59,483 bases of DNA from Verrucomicrobiota bacterium. Its GTDB lineage: Bacteria; Verrucomicrobiota; Verrucomicrobiia; Limisphaerales; Fontisphaeraceae. The DNA is taken from NCBI GenBank assembly GCA_037139415.1, contig JBAXGN010000016.1, positions 1-59,483 on the forward strand, read 5' to 3'. A program made the position numbers and the translations under genes. The notes under the pieces were generated by a model. It did no database searches, had not been told where the DNA came from, and worked only from the letters and a program-made list of their open reading frames with translations. Positions 1 through 8,682 of this stretch are shown piece after piece; the first letter of the stretch is position 1, and the number at the start of each line of letters is the position of its first letter.

Positions 1-55
1 AAGTTACGCAATTTTTTGCGCGAACGCAACATTTATCTTTACGAAGTCAAATTAA
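1..55. repeat. 55-bp terminal inverted repeat, left copy
   Basis: These 55 bases are the exact reverse complement of the last 55 bases of the window (59429-59483). Identity stops at base 56, where the left side continues CC and the right side GC. The repeat is AT-richer than its surroundings and contains a 5-bp stem closed by a four-base loop. Reading outwards, both window ends enter the same sequence. That fits either an insertion element present in several copies or an assembly break at a shared k-mer. The repeat itself is seen directly; its origin is inferred. Confidence 0.95.
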
Positions 56-59
56 CCTT

Positions 60-848
60 ATGCGTAGAATGAATCAGGAATCAATCGGGCTGCGGGCGGT
101 CCGCCGTGAGCGCATGGCGTTCACTCTCATTGAGCTGCTCGTGGTGATTGCGATCATCGCCATCCTGGCAGGGCTCCTGTTACCCGCGCTCGCCAAGGCC
201 AAGCAAAAGGCGCAAGGCATCAACTGCCTTAACAATCTCAAACAATTACAGTTGTGCTGGATTCTGTACGCGGATGATTTCGATCAAACCATGGTGCTCA
301 ACCGGGCGGCCTCAGCGCCCACTTGGATTGAACCCAATTCCTGGGTCTCCGGCAATGCCCAGTTGGACGTGGATTACAGCAATCTTACCAACGCCCTGCT
401 GTGGCGATACAACTCCAGTGCCGCCATTTATCGGTGTCCTTCCGACCAAAACAAGAATGCCGCCGGCAACTCCACCGTGCGGAGCTACGCGATCAACTGG
501 GCGGTGGGCCAGTATGGCTCGGGACCAACCGCCATGCCTCGCGCCAGTTACATCAAAGTCACTGAACCACCGTCGCCGTCGCAACTCTTTGTCTTCCTCG
601 ACCAGTGGCGGCCGGACAACTCTCATTTCGGCATTTATCCGCCCGCCACGAATGGCTACGCGCCACCGCGCGCCGGGTGGTACGAGATGCCGGCGTGCGC
701 GCACAATAACAGCGGGGCGTTCTCCTTTGCCGACGGTCATGTGCAGGCATTACGCTGGACTGGAGACGCGGTGCCCCAGCATATTGCGACGACGACTACC
801 GCCGCTGACAACCGGGATCTGGCAACGGTCCAAGCCTGGATTTACTGA
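60..848 (+). CDS. prepilin-type N-terminal domain protein, DUF1559-like
   Basis: Type IV pilin / type II pseudopilin-like secreted protein of 262 residues. A short basic leader is followed by the prepilin motif [24 protein letters not shown] (about residues 20-43), and the helix continues into AKAKQKAQ, as in the large verrucomicrobial and planctomycetal DUF1559-like family. Near the C-terminus [13 protein letters not shown] carries the family's H-x9-DG pattern. The residue before the cleavage site is Ala ([10 protein letters not shown]) rather than the usual Gly. Starts at 60, 69 or 114 are all possible; 114 gives a very short leader. The first start lies only five bases inside the terminal repeat, so its native promoter is not visible. 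The role is probably extracellular or pseudopilus-associated; the substrate is unknown. Confidence 0.85.
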   Translation: MRRMNQESIGLRAVRRERMAFTLIELLVVIAIIAILAGLLLPALAKAKQKAQGINCLNNLKQLQLCWILYADDFDQTMVLNRAASAPTWIEPNSWVSGNAQLDVDYSNLTNALLWRYNSSAAIYRCPSDQNKNAAGNSTVRSYAINWAVGQYGSGPTAMPRASYIKVTEPPSPSQLFVFLDQWRPDNSHFGIYPPATNGYAPPRAGWYEMPACAHNNSGAFSFADGHVQALRWTGDAVPQHIATTTTAADNRDLATVQAWIY

Positions 849-860
849 CCGGGCTTTGCT

Positions 861-2117
861 TCATTCACCCTGGGTTTTGGGCTTGGGCAAGAGGAGGGTC
901 AGCGCCGCCGCGACCAGCAGGCAAAGACCGAGCACCGTGAAGGGAATGACCACCCCGTGAGTTTGCTTCTTGAGCGCTCCGACAATGAAGGGGCCGAGGA
1001 ATCCGCCCATATTGCCAATGGCGTTCACCAACCCGATCACCGTCCCCATGACATTGCGCGGCAGGGTTTCCGCCGGGATGGCCCAAAACGGCGCCAAGGC
1101 GGCGAACGGTCCCGGGATGGCCAGGCAGAGGAGGGCGTACGAGAGCCAGAAGGAATGTTCCTTGAGCAACACGCTGGCGATGAGACTGACGCCGCTGAGG
1201 ATATAGACTGCTGCCACATGGCCGCGCCGCTCGCGGGTTTTGTCCGAATGCCATGAGTTGATGACCATCACGATGGCGGTCACCACATAAGGAATCGCAA
1301 ACAGGATGCCGTATTGCAGTCCGCTCAGTTGGGCGGTGCTCTTCAAGCCTTCCGTGAGAAACGTCATGCAGCCATACGCGGCGGTGTTATGCAAAAAATA
1401 GATGAGGATCATGACAAATACCGAGGGGCGCAGCAACGCCTGCCACAGCGGCGCGGGAGTCACGGGCTCCAATTCGGCGGCCTCCCGTTTCAGGGTGGCT
1501 TCAAGGTGGTCCCGTTCCTCGGGAGAAATCCATTTGGCGTCCCGCGGATGATCGGTGATGAAGTAGAGCCAGATCGGCAACCAGACGAAGGGCAGCGCGC
1601 CTTCGAGGATGATCATGGTTTTCCAGCCCCAAGCGCCAATCAGCCAGCCGGTGACGGGTGCGGACGCGGCCACAGCCAGTGGTTGGCAGAGGTTCCAATA
1701 CGCATTGGCCCGGGCGCGTTCGGCGCGCGGAAACCAGTTGGCCAGCAATACCAGCGTGGTGGGGAACACGCCGCTCTCGGCCACACCCAGCAGGAAACGC
1801 ATGACTTCAAACTGGCGGAAATTGCTCACCAAGCCGCAGCCCACCGCGCACATGCCCCACAGCACCAGGAAAATGGAGACGAGTTTTTTGGGACTCCAGC
1901 GGCTGGCGAGGTAGCCACTGGGAATCTGGAGCAGCACGTAACCGAAAAAGAAAATGCCTGCCGCCTGGCCCTTCATGCGGTCGTCCATGAAGAGATCCTT
2001 CATCATGGTCGAGAGGGTCGGGTCCAGGGCCAGGGACACGTTCGTGCGATCCACATACGAGATCGTGTACATGATCAGCGCCACCGGGATGATGCGCAGC
2101 CAGCGTTGGGACTTCAT
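861..2117 (-). CDS. MFS transporter, anion:cation symporter (ACS)-like
   Basis: Inner-membrane major facilitator of 418 residues with about 12 hydrophobic segments. The N-terminal helix holds YTISYVDRTNVSLAL, the D-R pattern seen in the ACS family (hexuronate, phthalate and tartrate type proton symporters). The loop 2-3 region has GYLASRWSPKK, the MFS signature motif. The C-terminal half has GTVIGLVNAIGNMGGFLGP, also typical of ACS members. The substrate is probably an organic or sugar acid, inferred from the family. The gene ends just after the convergent prepilin-like gene and is divergent from the PaaK-like gene at 2478, so it probably has its own promoter in 2118-2477. Confidence 0.85.
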   Translation of the reverse strand: MKSQRWLRIIPVALIMYTISYVDRTNVSLALDPTLSTMMKDLFMDDRMKGQAAGIFFFGYVLLQIPSGYLASRWSPKKLVSIFLVLWGMCAVGCGLVSNFRQFEVMRFLLGVAESGVFPTTLVLLANWFPRAERARANAYWNLCQPLAVAASAPVTGWLIGAWGWKTMIILEGALPFVWLPIWLYFITDHPRDAKWISPEERDHLEATLKREAAELEPVTPAPLWQALLRPSVFVMILIYFLHNTAAYGCMTFLTEGLKSTAQLSGLQYGILFAIPYVVTAIVMVINSWHSDKTRERRGHVAAVYILSGVSLIASVLLKEHSFWLSYALLCLAIPGPFAALAPFWAIPAETLPRNVMGTVIGLVNAIGNMGGFLGPFIVGALKKQTHGVVIPFTVLGLCLLVAAALTLLLPKPKTQGE

Positions 2118-2477
2118 GGGCGCAGACGATGCCGCAAATCACGCCCGGATACCAAGCAAATTTTACGGATCTTAACGATTACTTGAGCGTGACATCGCCA
2201 GGCCAAGCCAACTCAAATCCACCTCCAACCACCACGCCTACGCTTCCAGATTGGCAGGCTGGTTGAGGCACCCAATGCGGAAAACAGATTACTGGCTGCG
2301 GATTGCGATTTACTGTTGTCGCGCACCCATGGCTGCGATTAGGCTTGGGGCATGACAACAACATGCTGGAATCCGAACCTTGCCACCGGGGCGCTGGTCA
2401 TCCGGCTTCAACCGGAATACCGGGGCCGCCGGGTATTCGGTAAGGTAATCAATCCATGAACCAACCCTAAAAATCCC
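2118..2477. other. divergent intergenic region, no gene seen
   Basis: This 360-bp stretch lies between the divergently oriented MFS transporter and PaaK-like genes and must hold both promoters. No convincing -35/-10 pair, hairpin or coding frame was found. A short direct repeat of the type GGCTGCG(G)ATT occurs near 2290-2340. Confidence 0.5.
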
Positions 2478-3671
2478 ATGCGCACATTTGATGCCCGCTA
2501 TGAAAATATGTCGCGTCCAGAGCTGGAACAACTGCAACTTGAACGGTTGCAGACGTTATTGGTACGGCTCAAACGGAATGTCCGGAGGCAGCGTGAACGC
2601 CTGGGCGAGCTGCGGGTAGAGTCGCTCGCGGACCTGGCGCGGCTGCCGTTTACCACGCCGGCGGAGGTGCTGGAAAGCTTCCCCTACGGGATGCTGGCCT
2701 TCCCGTTGCGCGAGGTCATCCGGCTGAATTCCACGGTGGGTTCCGGCGGCAAGCCCATGGTAGCCGGGCACACGCGCAACGATCTGCTGCAATGGGGCCG
2801 GCTGGTGGCGCGTCAGTTGGTGGCCACCGGGGTGACGGCCAATGACGTGCTGATGATCTGCCTGGGCGGAGGCGAGCAAGCCGCCGCCGCGGGCTACGTG
2901 CTCGGCGCCGAATTGATTGAGGCGTCGGTCATCGCCGAAGAGCCGTTCCACATTGATCACCAGTTGGCCATGCTGAAAAATTACCGGCCCACCATTCTGA
3001 TCACCACGCCCACGAACGCCAACGATCTGATCCTGTTGATGGATCGCTGCAAGGTGGAGCCGCAATCGCTTGGCTTGCGCTCGGTGCTGCTCACCCGTCC
3101 GGTGGGCAAACCGGTGCGGGAACAAATTGGGGCCGGGCTCTTTGCCACGGTACAATGCAACTTTGGCATCGGCGAGGTGCTGGATCCCGGTCTCTGCGTG
3201 GAATGCGCCGCCGGACGGTTTCACGTGAACGAAGATCATTTTCTAGTGGAGGCGGATGCCGGGGAATTGGTCGTTACCACGCTTTGCCGGGAGGCCATGC
3301 CCCTGCTGCGATATCGCACCCGGGTGACCTGCGAAATTTCCTCGGAAAAATGCCCCTGCGGGCGCACCAGCCGGCAGGTGATGCCGGGCGTCCGGCTCGA
3401 TGGGCGGGTCTATGTGAATGAAATGCCGATCTACGAGCAGCAGGTGGGCGAGGTGTTGGCCCAAAGCGGCGTGGCGGGCTGCGCGTTCCGCTGCGAATTC
3501 CAGGAACGCCGCATTCTCATTCACGTTCAAATGACCGAGCAGTTATTTGCCGATGTCATCTGGCCCATTGAACGGTTGCGCCGCCAAGTGGAGGTGGAAA
3601 TCCTGAATCGTCTGGGCGTGGAGGCCCAAGTGAGTTTCATGCAGGACAAACCGGCGCCCCACCCGGTTTAG
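2478..3671 (+). CDS. phenylacetate-CoA ligase-like (PaaK-type) adenylate-forming protein
   Basis: A 397-residue member of the PaaK branch of adenylate-forming enzymes, which activate carboxylates with ATP and load them on CoA. Family hallmarks: the N-terminal YENMSRPELEQLQLERLQ, the central TTPTNANDL, and PLLRYRTRV...CPCGRTSRQV with its Cys pair. Departures: the P-loop, usually SSGTTGKP, reads STVGSGGKP. The C-terminus ends at QDKPAPHPV without the usual EGKxxRV-like segment that carries the catalytic lysine. It is somewhat shorter than typical PaaK (about 430). The activity may be altered or lost, and the substrate is unknown. It converges with the prenyl synthase gene and the last four bases overlap. 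Confidence 0.75.
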   Translation: MRTFDARYENMSRPELEQLQLERLQTLLVRLKRNVRRQRERLGELRVESLADLARLPFTTPAEVLESFPYGMLAFPLREVIRLNSTVGSGGKPMVAGHTRNDLLQWGRLVARQLVATGVTANDVLMICLGGGEQAAAAGYVLGAELIEASVIAEEPFHIDHQLAMLKNYRPTILITTPTNANDLILLMDRCKVEPQSLGLRSVLLTRPVGKPVREQIGAGLFATVQCNFGIGEVLDPGLCVECAAGRFHVNEDHFLVEADAGELVVTTLCREAMPLLRYRTRVTCEISSEKCPCGRTSRQVMPGVRLDGRVYVNEMPIYEQQVGEVLAQSGVAGCAFRCEFQERRILIHVQMTEQLFADVIWPIERLRRQVEVEILNRLGVEAQVSFMQDKPAPHPV

Positions 3672-4585
3672 CGATCGCGTTTCAACAGGAATTCCGCCAG
3701 CGCTTCCAGCGCCACCGCCCGGCCCTTAAACGGCTTCAGGGAGGCAAACGCTTTTTCCGTCAAATCCCTGGCGATGACGCGGGATTTCTCCAGCCCCAAA
3801 ATGGCGGGATAAGTCGCCTTTTCCGCGTGCGTGTCCTTACCGGCGGTTTTGCCCAGCGCTTCGCTGGTCTGGGTGACGTCCAGGATGTCGTCAATCACCT
3901 GGAACGCCAGGCCGACATGATAGCCAAAATCAGTCAGGGCCTTGAGTTGTGCCGGAGTGCAGTTGGCGCTCATGCCGCCCAGGCGCGCCGAACAGCACAA
4001 CAGCGCGGAGGTTTTTCGTTCATGAATGTAACGCAGTTCGTCCACGGACACCTTTTTGCCCTCACCTTCCAAATCCGCCACCTGCCCGGCCACCAGTTGG
4101 AGCGACCCGGATGCCCGGGCGAGTTCCAGCACGACGGCCTGGTGCGAGTAACGCGGCCAGCCCTGGCACAAGGCGGCGATCTCAAACGCCTGGGTGAGCA
4201 ACGCATCCCCCGCCAGGATGGCAATGCCTTCCCCGAACACCTTGTGATTGGTCAACTTGCCCCGCCGATAATCATCGTTATCCATGGCCGGCAGGTCATC
4301 GTGAATCAGCGAGTAGGTATGGATGCATTCCACCGCGCACGCGAGCGGTAGGGCGGGTTCATCCTGGCCGCCGCATGCCTCGGCCGCCGCCAGGCAGAGC
4401 GCGGGCCGCATGCGTTTACCGCCGGCAAACAGCGAGTAGCGCATGGCTTGGTGGATCGTGGCTGGCTTGGTCTTCTCGGTTGGCAGAAAACCATCCAGTG
4501 CCCGGTTCACCAATTCGGTGCGGGAAGCCAGAAATTCAGACAGGTCAAAACCCTTCTTCAGCGATACCTTTGTGTGCTTGGCCAT
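3668..4585 (-). CDS. ispA: polyprenyl synthetase (farnesyl/geranyl diphosphate synthase)
   Basis: Condenses isopentenyl diphosphate with allylic diphosphates to make short-chain prenyl diphosphates for quinones, carotenoids or undecaprenyl phosphate. The first aspartate-rich motif is HDDLPAMDNDDYRRG and the second is VIDDILDVTQ; GKRMRPAL and the KTSALL segment are also present. The open frame reaches 4729, but the start at 4585 (MAKHTKVSL) gives 305 residues, the usual bacterial IspA length, and removes an unconvincing N-terminal extension. The two residues between the Asp pairs of the first motif (DD-LPAM-DNDD) match the bacterial FPPS type. The exact chain length cannot be read from sequence. 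Confidence 0.9.
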   Translation of the reverse strand: MAKHTKVSLKKGFDLSEFLASRTELVNRALDGFLPTEKTKPATIHQAMRYSLFAGGKRMRPALCLAAAEACGGQDEPALPLACAVECIHTYSLIHDDLPAMDNDDYRRGKLTNHKVFGEGIAILAGDALLTQAFEIAALCQGWPRYSHQAVVLELARASGSLQLVAGQVADLEGEGKKVSVDELRYIHERKTSALLCCSARLGGMSANCTPAQLKALTDFGYHVGLAFQVIDDILDVTQTSEALGKTAGKDTHAEKATYPAILGLEKSRVIARDLTEKAFASLKPFKGRAVALEALAEFLLKRDR

Positions 4586-4765
4586 AAATTGTCCGCACAT
4601 AAATAAAAAATAACGCGGTCCGGCGCAAGCCTCAAAGCGGGGAATTCTCCGCCGAGTAACAGCGACGGCACGCCTGCCCCACTTTAGGAGCTGGCTGACA
4701 AATGGCTTTTTGCCCTCGCCGTTCGCCATGGGGCGCGATTGGCTGGAGGGAGCCGTGTGCGGGCG

Positions 4766-5722
4766 CTAGCGGAAATTTTTCTTGCTCAGTTCCAGCACGC
4801 TATCGGCCTGGTCCTTGGTGATGATTGACGCGCCGGCATCCATGCTCGCGGGCCGGATGCCAAAACGTTTGAGCAGGGTTAGTTGCACCACGGGATAAAA
4901 CCCCTGGATATACGGTTGCTGGTCAATGGTAAAGCGGATCTGCCCGGCCTTGATCAGGCGCAGGATTTCCGGCGTCAGATCGAAACCGGCGGCCAGAATG
5001 CCCTTGTCTTTGAAATTTTGTTCGAGAGCCAGACCGGCTCCCTCCGTGTCGGCCTGGCCGGTGCAGACGACATACTTGATGTCCGGGTGCTGCTGCAGTT
5101 CGCGCGTGATGACCTTGGCGGACTCCACCGCACTGTTACCGGTGATCGCCACCGTCCACGTAATCCCCTTCTTCTTCAACTCCTCCTGTTCGCCGCGCAA
5201 GCGATCCGAGAGCGCCGAAACACCCTCGGCATGCATCGTCATCAGAATATGGCTGTTCTCCGGGATATAGTTCGCGCACTCCCGCCCGGCGGTTTTGCCG
5301 GCCTCATACAACCGTTGGCAAACAGCGCTCAAACGGGCATTGGGAGTATCCTGGTCATCCACGTTAAAGGCCACCACCGGGATGCCCTTGTGTACGGTTT
5401 CTTCCACCACGGCGTCGAAACCCACCGGATCAATGATGTTCAGGGCGATGCCGTCGTAGCCGTCGCGCACGGCTTGGCGAACCATCTCGGCCTGGGCCTT
5501 GATATCCACACCCTTGGTGCCGGTGAACTCGCATTTGACGTTCATCATTTTCGCCGCGTCCGTCATGCCTTGTTTCACGGGTTTAAAAAAATCTTCTTCC
5601 ACGCAGGTGGTGATGAAGATAAAGCGCAATGGCTTCCGGGCATTGGTTTCCGGGGCGGCTTGACTACTGAGAACCAGCGTCATGGCGAATAGCACAGCGA
5701 GTTGTTTATTCATAAATTTCAT
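4766..5722 (-). CDS. periplasmic sugar-binding protein of an ABC transporter (RbsB-like)
   Basis: A 318-residue periplasmic-binding-protein type 1 (Peripla_BP_4). It has a signal peptide (MKFMNKQLAVLFAMTLVLSSQA, no lipobox) and then the fold FIFITTCVEEDFFKPVKQGMTDAAKMM. The pattern MVRQAVRDGYDGIALNIIDP...GIPVVAFNVDD and the C-terminal AAGFDLTPEILRLIKAGQIRFTIDQQPYIQGFYPV are typical of ribose/xylose-type binding proteins. No ATPase or permease gene lies beside it, so it either works with transporter parts encoded elsewhere or feeds a sensor. It stands alone between genes of other functions. Confidence 0.88.
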   Translation of the reverse strand: MKFMNKQLAVLFAMTLVLSSQAAPETNARKPLRFIFITTCVEEDFFKPVKQGMTDAAKMMNVKCEFTGTKGVDIKAQAEMVRQAVRDGYDGIALNIIDPVGFDAVVEETVHKGIPVVAFNVDDQDTPNARLSAVCQRLYEAGKTAGRECANYIPENSHILMTMHAEGVSALSDRLRGEQEELKKKGITWTVAITGNSAVESAKVITRELQQHPDIKYVVCTGQADTEGAGLALEQNFKDKGILAAGFDLTPEILRLIKAGQIRFTIDQQPYIQGFYPVVQLTLLKRFGIRPASMDAGASIITKDQADSVLELSKKNFR

Positions 5723-5827
5723 GCGGGCTTATTGCTAGCACACTTCCGGGGGAAAAGTCATGTGAAAACGACTGCCGGAAATGTGAATGAGTACTTTGGC
5801 AGAACAGAACCTCCATGAGCTGGTGCG

Positions 5828-6841
5828 TCAGCGGGCAGCGGCACCTTCGCTGCGGGTCAGTTTTAATACGCGATGATTCCGCGAATCGGCGATGTAGATG
5901 TCCCCCGTGCGAGGATGGGCAACCACTCCGTGCGGTTCGCCGAGTTGAGCTTGGAGCGGCGGACCTGGGACGCCCGCAGTACCGCGCGTTCGAGTACCGG
6001 CCAGGGTGATCAGTTTGCCTTTCGCCACCAGGAACTTCCGGATCAGGTTATTGCCGGAATCAGCGATGAGAATATTGTTCTCCGCATCCGCCCACAGGTG
6101 TTTCACTCCACTCAGCGGAGGCTGGGCGCTCGAATCCTCAAGGACGCGAACCGTTCCATCACTACCGAGCATTTTCAGCCCCCGGCCCGCTACGATGTAT
6201 AGATTTCCCTTGGCATCCACGGCCTGCGCGCGACTGCCGCTGATACCCGGCACGGTGGTGATTATACCAGTTTTCACGTCCACAATTCGTTCAAAGCGGC
6301 TGAAACCGCCGAGATAGAGTTTGGTAAAGTCATGGTTGAAACAGAGGCAGGCGAGGCCGTCCAACGACGCCTGGGTGGCTGGACCGCCATCGCCGCTATA
6401 GGCATTGCGACCGTTGCCGGCAAAGGTGGTCACGGTGCCGGTCCTGGCATCTACCCGGCGCACCGAGTAATGGTAGGTGTCGGCGAGGAACAGGTTTCCC
6501 TGCGCGTCGGCCACCAGGTTGTGCGGTGCCTGGAAGCTGGCTTGTGCGGCCGGCCCGCCATCGCCGAGGGGCGCGCCCTTTGGCTTGGCGCTCGTTACCA
6601 CAGTGAGAATGCCCGTGCGCGCATCCACGCGCAGCAGGCGATGGGTTTCCTCACAGATATACATGTTGTCTTGCGGATCAAACGCGATCCCGAATGGCTG
6701 GCTGATCCGGCACTCGGTGGCGGGTTTTCCCTCCACGGCAGTGCCACCGCCAGCAACAATTTTCAACAGCTCAGCCGCTGGCAATAATGATGCGGTCGCG
6801 AGCAACAGAGCGGCTGGCAGGGAAGACAGGTTAAGTTTCAT
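5828..6841 (-). CDS. secreted NHL-repeat beta-propeller protein
   Basis: A 337-residue exported protein with signal peptide MKLNLSSLPAALLLATASLLPA. Repeats of the NHL type follow, e.g. QPFGIAFDPQDNMYICE, APHNLVADAQGNLFLAD, KHLWADAENNILIAD and EPHGVVAHPRTGDIYIAD. The last shows the usual NHL closing phrase, D-S-x-NHRVLK. GDGGPA(T/A)QAS occurs twice, as in the family of NHL proteins that precede GDGGPA motifs. Probably a six-bladed propeller acting outside the cytoplasm as a binding or scaffold protein. No catalytic residues can be assigned. Confidence 0.85.
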   Translation of the reverse strand: MKLNLSSLPAALLLATASLLPAAELLKIVAGGGTAVEGKPATECRISQPFGIAFDPQDNMYICEETHRLLRVDARTGILTVVTSAKPKGAPLGDGGPAAQASFQAPHNLVADAQGNLFLADTYHYSVRRVDARTGTVTTFAGNGRNAYSGDGGPATQASLDGLACLCFNHDFTKLYLGGFSRFERIVDVKTGIITTVPGISGSRAQAVDAKGNLYIVAGRGLKMLGSDGTVRVLEDSSAQPPLSGVKHLWADAENNILIADSGNNLIRKFLVAKGKLITLAGTRTRGTAGVPGPPLQAQLGEPHGVVAHPRTGDIYIADSRNHRVLKLTRSEGAAAR

Positions 6842-7083
6842 GGGCGTGATTGTTTTTACAAACGACTGCGGTTTGCTGCGTTGGTACTGATGAGAAATCG
6901 CTTTCCTCCGCGCTTCATATTTGCACTTATCGCGTTGCAGTCATGGAGCGTTGCTTTGGGCTCGTTTTGCATGATCGGGATGGTACGGCGGCGGCGGTGA
7001 AGGGCAAGCTGTTTTTGTATTTTTTATCCCTCATAAACCTTGACTTTCATGACGTTGGACGCGATGAAAGGGACGTGTTTTCC

Positions 7084-7281
7084 GTCCCAACAAGTTTTTA
7101 TGCGCGGTGGTGTCTAAGCCCCGGTGCAGACGGCTTGCGCGAGGCGCCGGTGGACCCGCCGCCGGAGAAGCTGCTGCAAGTCATCTGGCTGCATCAGCGG
7201 TTGAAACGGTTGAGCTTGCGCCTGGTGGATGGCCGTTCGTTGCGCGTGTTGCATCCGGGGTTTTGGATCAGAAACCTTTAG
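7084..7281 (+). pseudogene. truncated remnant of a DUF2851-family gene (5' part)
   Basis: The + frame reads SFYARWC, then a short spacer, then PPEKLLQVIWLHQRLKRLSL and DGRSLRVLHPGFW before ending at TAG (7279-7281). From memory this matches the N-terminus of DUF2851 proteins, which runs FYARW...EkLLQalW.HQRL...L...DGR.vrVLHPGFWN...GPDFR and continues for about 400 more residues. Homology stops after GFW. Nothing resembling the remaining protein is seen downstream; an AT-richer two-gene cassette begins at 7372. I read this as a gene cut off by insertion or deletion. The stretch upstream (6842-7083) holds no other recognisable coding sequence and must carry the promoter of the NHL gene. Confidence 0.6.
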
Positions 7282-7371
7282 TTTTTTCAATTTTGTTGCC
7301 TTTGGTGCCTGATGCACTTATGCTTCACACAAGCGCAACGAAAGCCGAAATTACTGAAAATGGAATGAGTT

Positions 7372-7884
7372 ATGGCCTTTGAATCATTGACTGACGATCG
7401 CATTGAAACACTTTTGCGGATGCCAAAGCGCATCACCAATCCGACGGCAAGAAGTGTGCAAGATGCCAACCACGAAAAAAAGGATTATCTTGTCCAGAGC
7501 AATGACGGTTCCGAAAGATTCAAACTCTTTGTGCGACAGAACAAAACGATATCTGAAGATTTTTCCTGTGGTTTAATTTGGCTGCCTGCGGGTGGCGAAA
7601 GTCTGATTTTAACTCGTTACAACGGAAGCAGTCACGAGCATCCAAACCACTTGGAGCAAACGAAAATCAGCTTTGCCTGTCATGTTCACAAAGCGACAGA
7701 GCGATATATTCAAGCGAATTTGAAAGCCGAGAGTTTTGCAACGGAGGCAATTGCATATCAAACGTGCAACGGAGCATTGCACGCGCTTGTCGTGGATTGC
7801 AATATCTCAGGTATTGAAACAGTTTCTGACCACCCAGAGTTGCCGTTGGAAACGCAAGACCGGAACATCACAATAGACCTGTGA
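7372..7884 (+). CDS. hypothetical protein, partner of DUF1828 protein
   Basis: A 170-residue soluble protein that I do not recognise with certainty. There is no signal peptide or membrane segment. The middle holds RYNGSSHEHPNHLEQ and FACHVHKATERYI, rich in His and possibly metal-binding; near the end comes NGALHALVVDCNISGIE. It is followed after only three bases by the DUF1828 gene, so the two are almost certainly co-transcribed and probably work together. Base composition is clearly more AT-rich than the flanking genes, and the pair sits directly behind a truncated DUF2851 gene. Both point to horizontal acquisition. The function is unknown; a role in a toxin-antitoxin or defence-like module is speculation from context. 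Confidence 0.7.
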   Translation: MAFESLTDDRIETLLRMPKRITNPTARSVQDANHEKKDYLVQSNDGSERFKLFVRQNKTISEDFSCGLIWLPAGGESLILTRYNGSSHEHPNHLEQTKISFACHVHKATERYIQANLKAESFATEAIAYQTCNGALHALVVDCNISGIETVSDHPELPLETQDRNITIDL

Positions 7885-7887
7885 ACT

Positions 7888-8682
7888 ATGAATTTTGACC
7901 TAAAATTGCTTCAAGAGAAGCTTTGCATAACACTTTGCGGGGAAGTGCAAATCCGCACCACAAAACAAGGTTATCTGCAACTCGTCACGCCGTTTACATT
8001 TTTTGACGGCGACACCTTCCAACTCTACTTGCAAGAAATGCCCGGCGGCGGCCTTCGGTTGACAGATTGTGGACACACCTTGATGCACTTGAGTTATGAA
8101 AACGATATCTCCAAGTATCGTGAGGGCACCCGAGGAAAGCTTTTTGAGCAAGTGTTGGCAACCTCAGGAATCAAGGATGAAGGCGGACAACTTATCTTTG
8201 ATACCTCGGTCGAAAACCTTGGGAATAGTGTCCTGAAATTCGGCCAAGGGATAACACGCATCTATGACCTAACATTCCTAAATCGATCGCGTGTTGCGGG
8301 CACGTTCTACGAAGATTTGAAAGAGCGACTTTTCGGCTTGGTTGCCTCTGACCGAATCCAGCAAAACTTTTCACTGGCGGGCAAAGAGGATGCTCCAAGC
8401 TATCCGATTGATTTTTACATCAACCGGAAACAATCACCGCTTTTCTTGTTTGGCATTGCCAGCGTTGACAAGGTACGGCTTGTGACAATCATCCTTGAGC
8501 ATTGGTTAAGAGCAAAAGTTGAATTTGATTCTCTGCTCATCTTTCAAAACCAAGCCGAAATTCCACGTGGCGACTTGGCAAGACTTTCCAATGTTGGTGG
8601 TCAAATGGTTGCTTCGCTTGATGCTTCGGAAGATTTCCAACGTAAGGTACTCAAGCTGTCAAATCAGTTTGAAACCAACTAA
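7888..8682 (+). CDS. DUF1828 (and probably DUF1829) domain protein
   Basis: A 264-residue cytoplasmic protein. The N-terminal third matches the DUF1828 pattern: VTPFTFFDGDTFQLYLQE, GGGLRLTDCGHTLMHL, then KLFEQVLATSGI. The remainder (about residues 95-260; LTFLNRSRVAGTFYEDLKERLF... YPIDFYINRKQSPLFLFGIA) is consistent with the DUF1829 domain that often follows. The family has no established biochemical function; such proteins are found in accessory regions. It is the second gene of an AT-rich two-gene unit. No nuclease or NTPase motif is evident by eye. Confidence 0.75.
   Translation: MNFDLKLLQEKLCITLCGEVQIRTTKQGYLQLVTPFTFFDGDTFQLYLQEMPGGGLRLTDCGHTLMHLSYENDISKYREGTRGKLFEQVLATSGIKDEGGQLIFDTSVENLGNSVLKFGQGITRIYDLTFLNRSRVAGTFYEDLKERLFGLVASDRIQQNFSLAGKEDAPSYPIDFYINRKQSPLFLFGIASVDKVRLVTIILEHWLRAKVEFDSLLIFQNQAEIPRGDLARLSNVGGQMVASLDASEDFQRKVLKLSNQFETN

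Noticed and set aside
6850-7281. Full 143-residue frame as an intact gene
   Set aside because: Only the last third resembles a protein family (DUF2851). The first part has no support and the family's main body is missing, so it is recorded as a pseudogene fragment.
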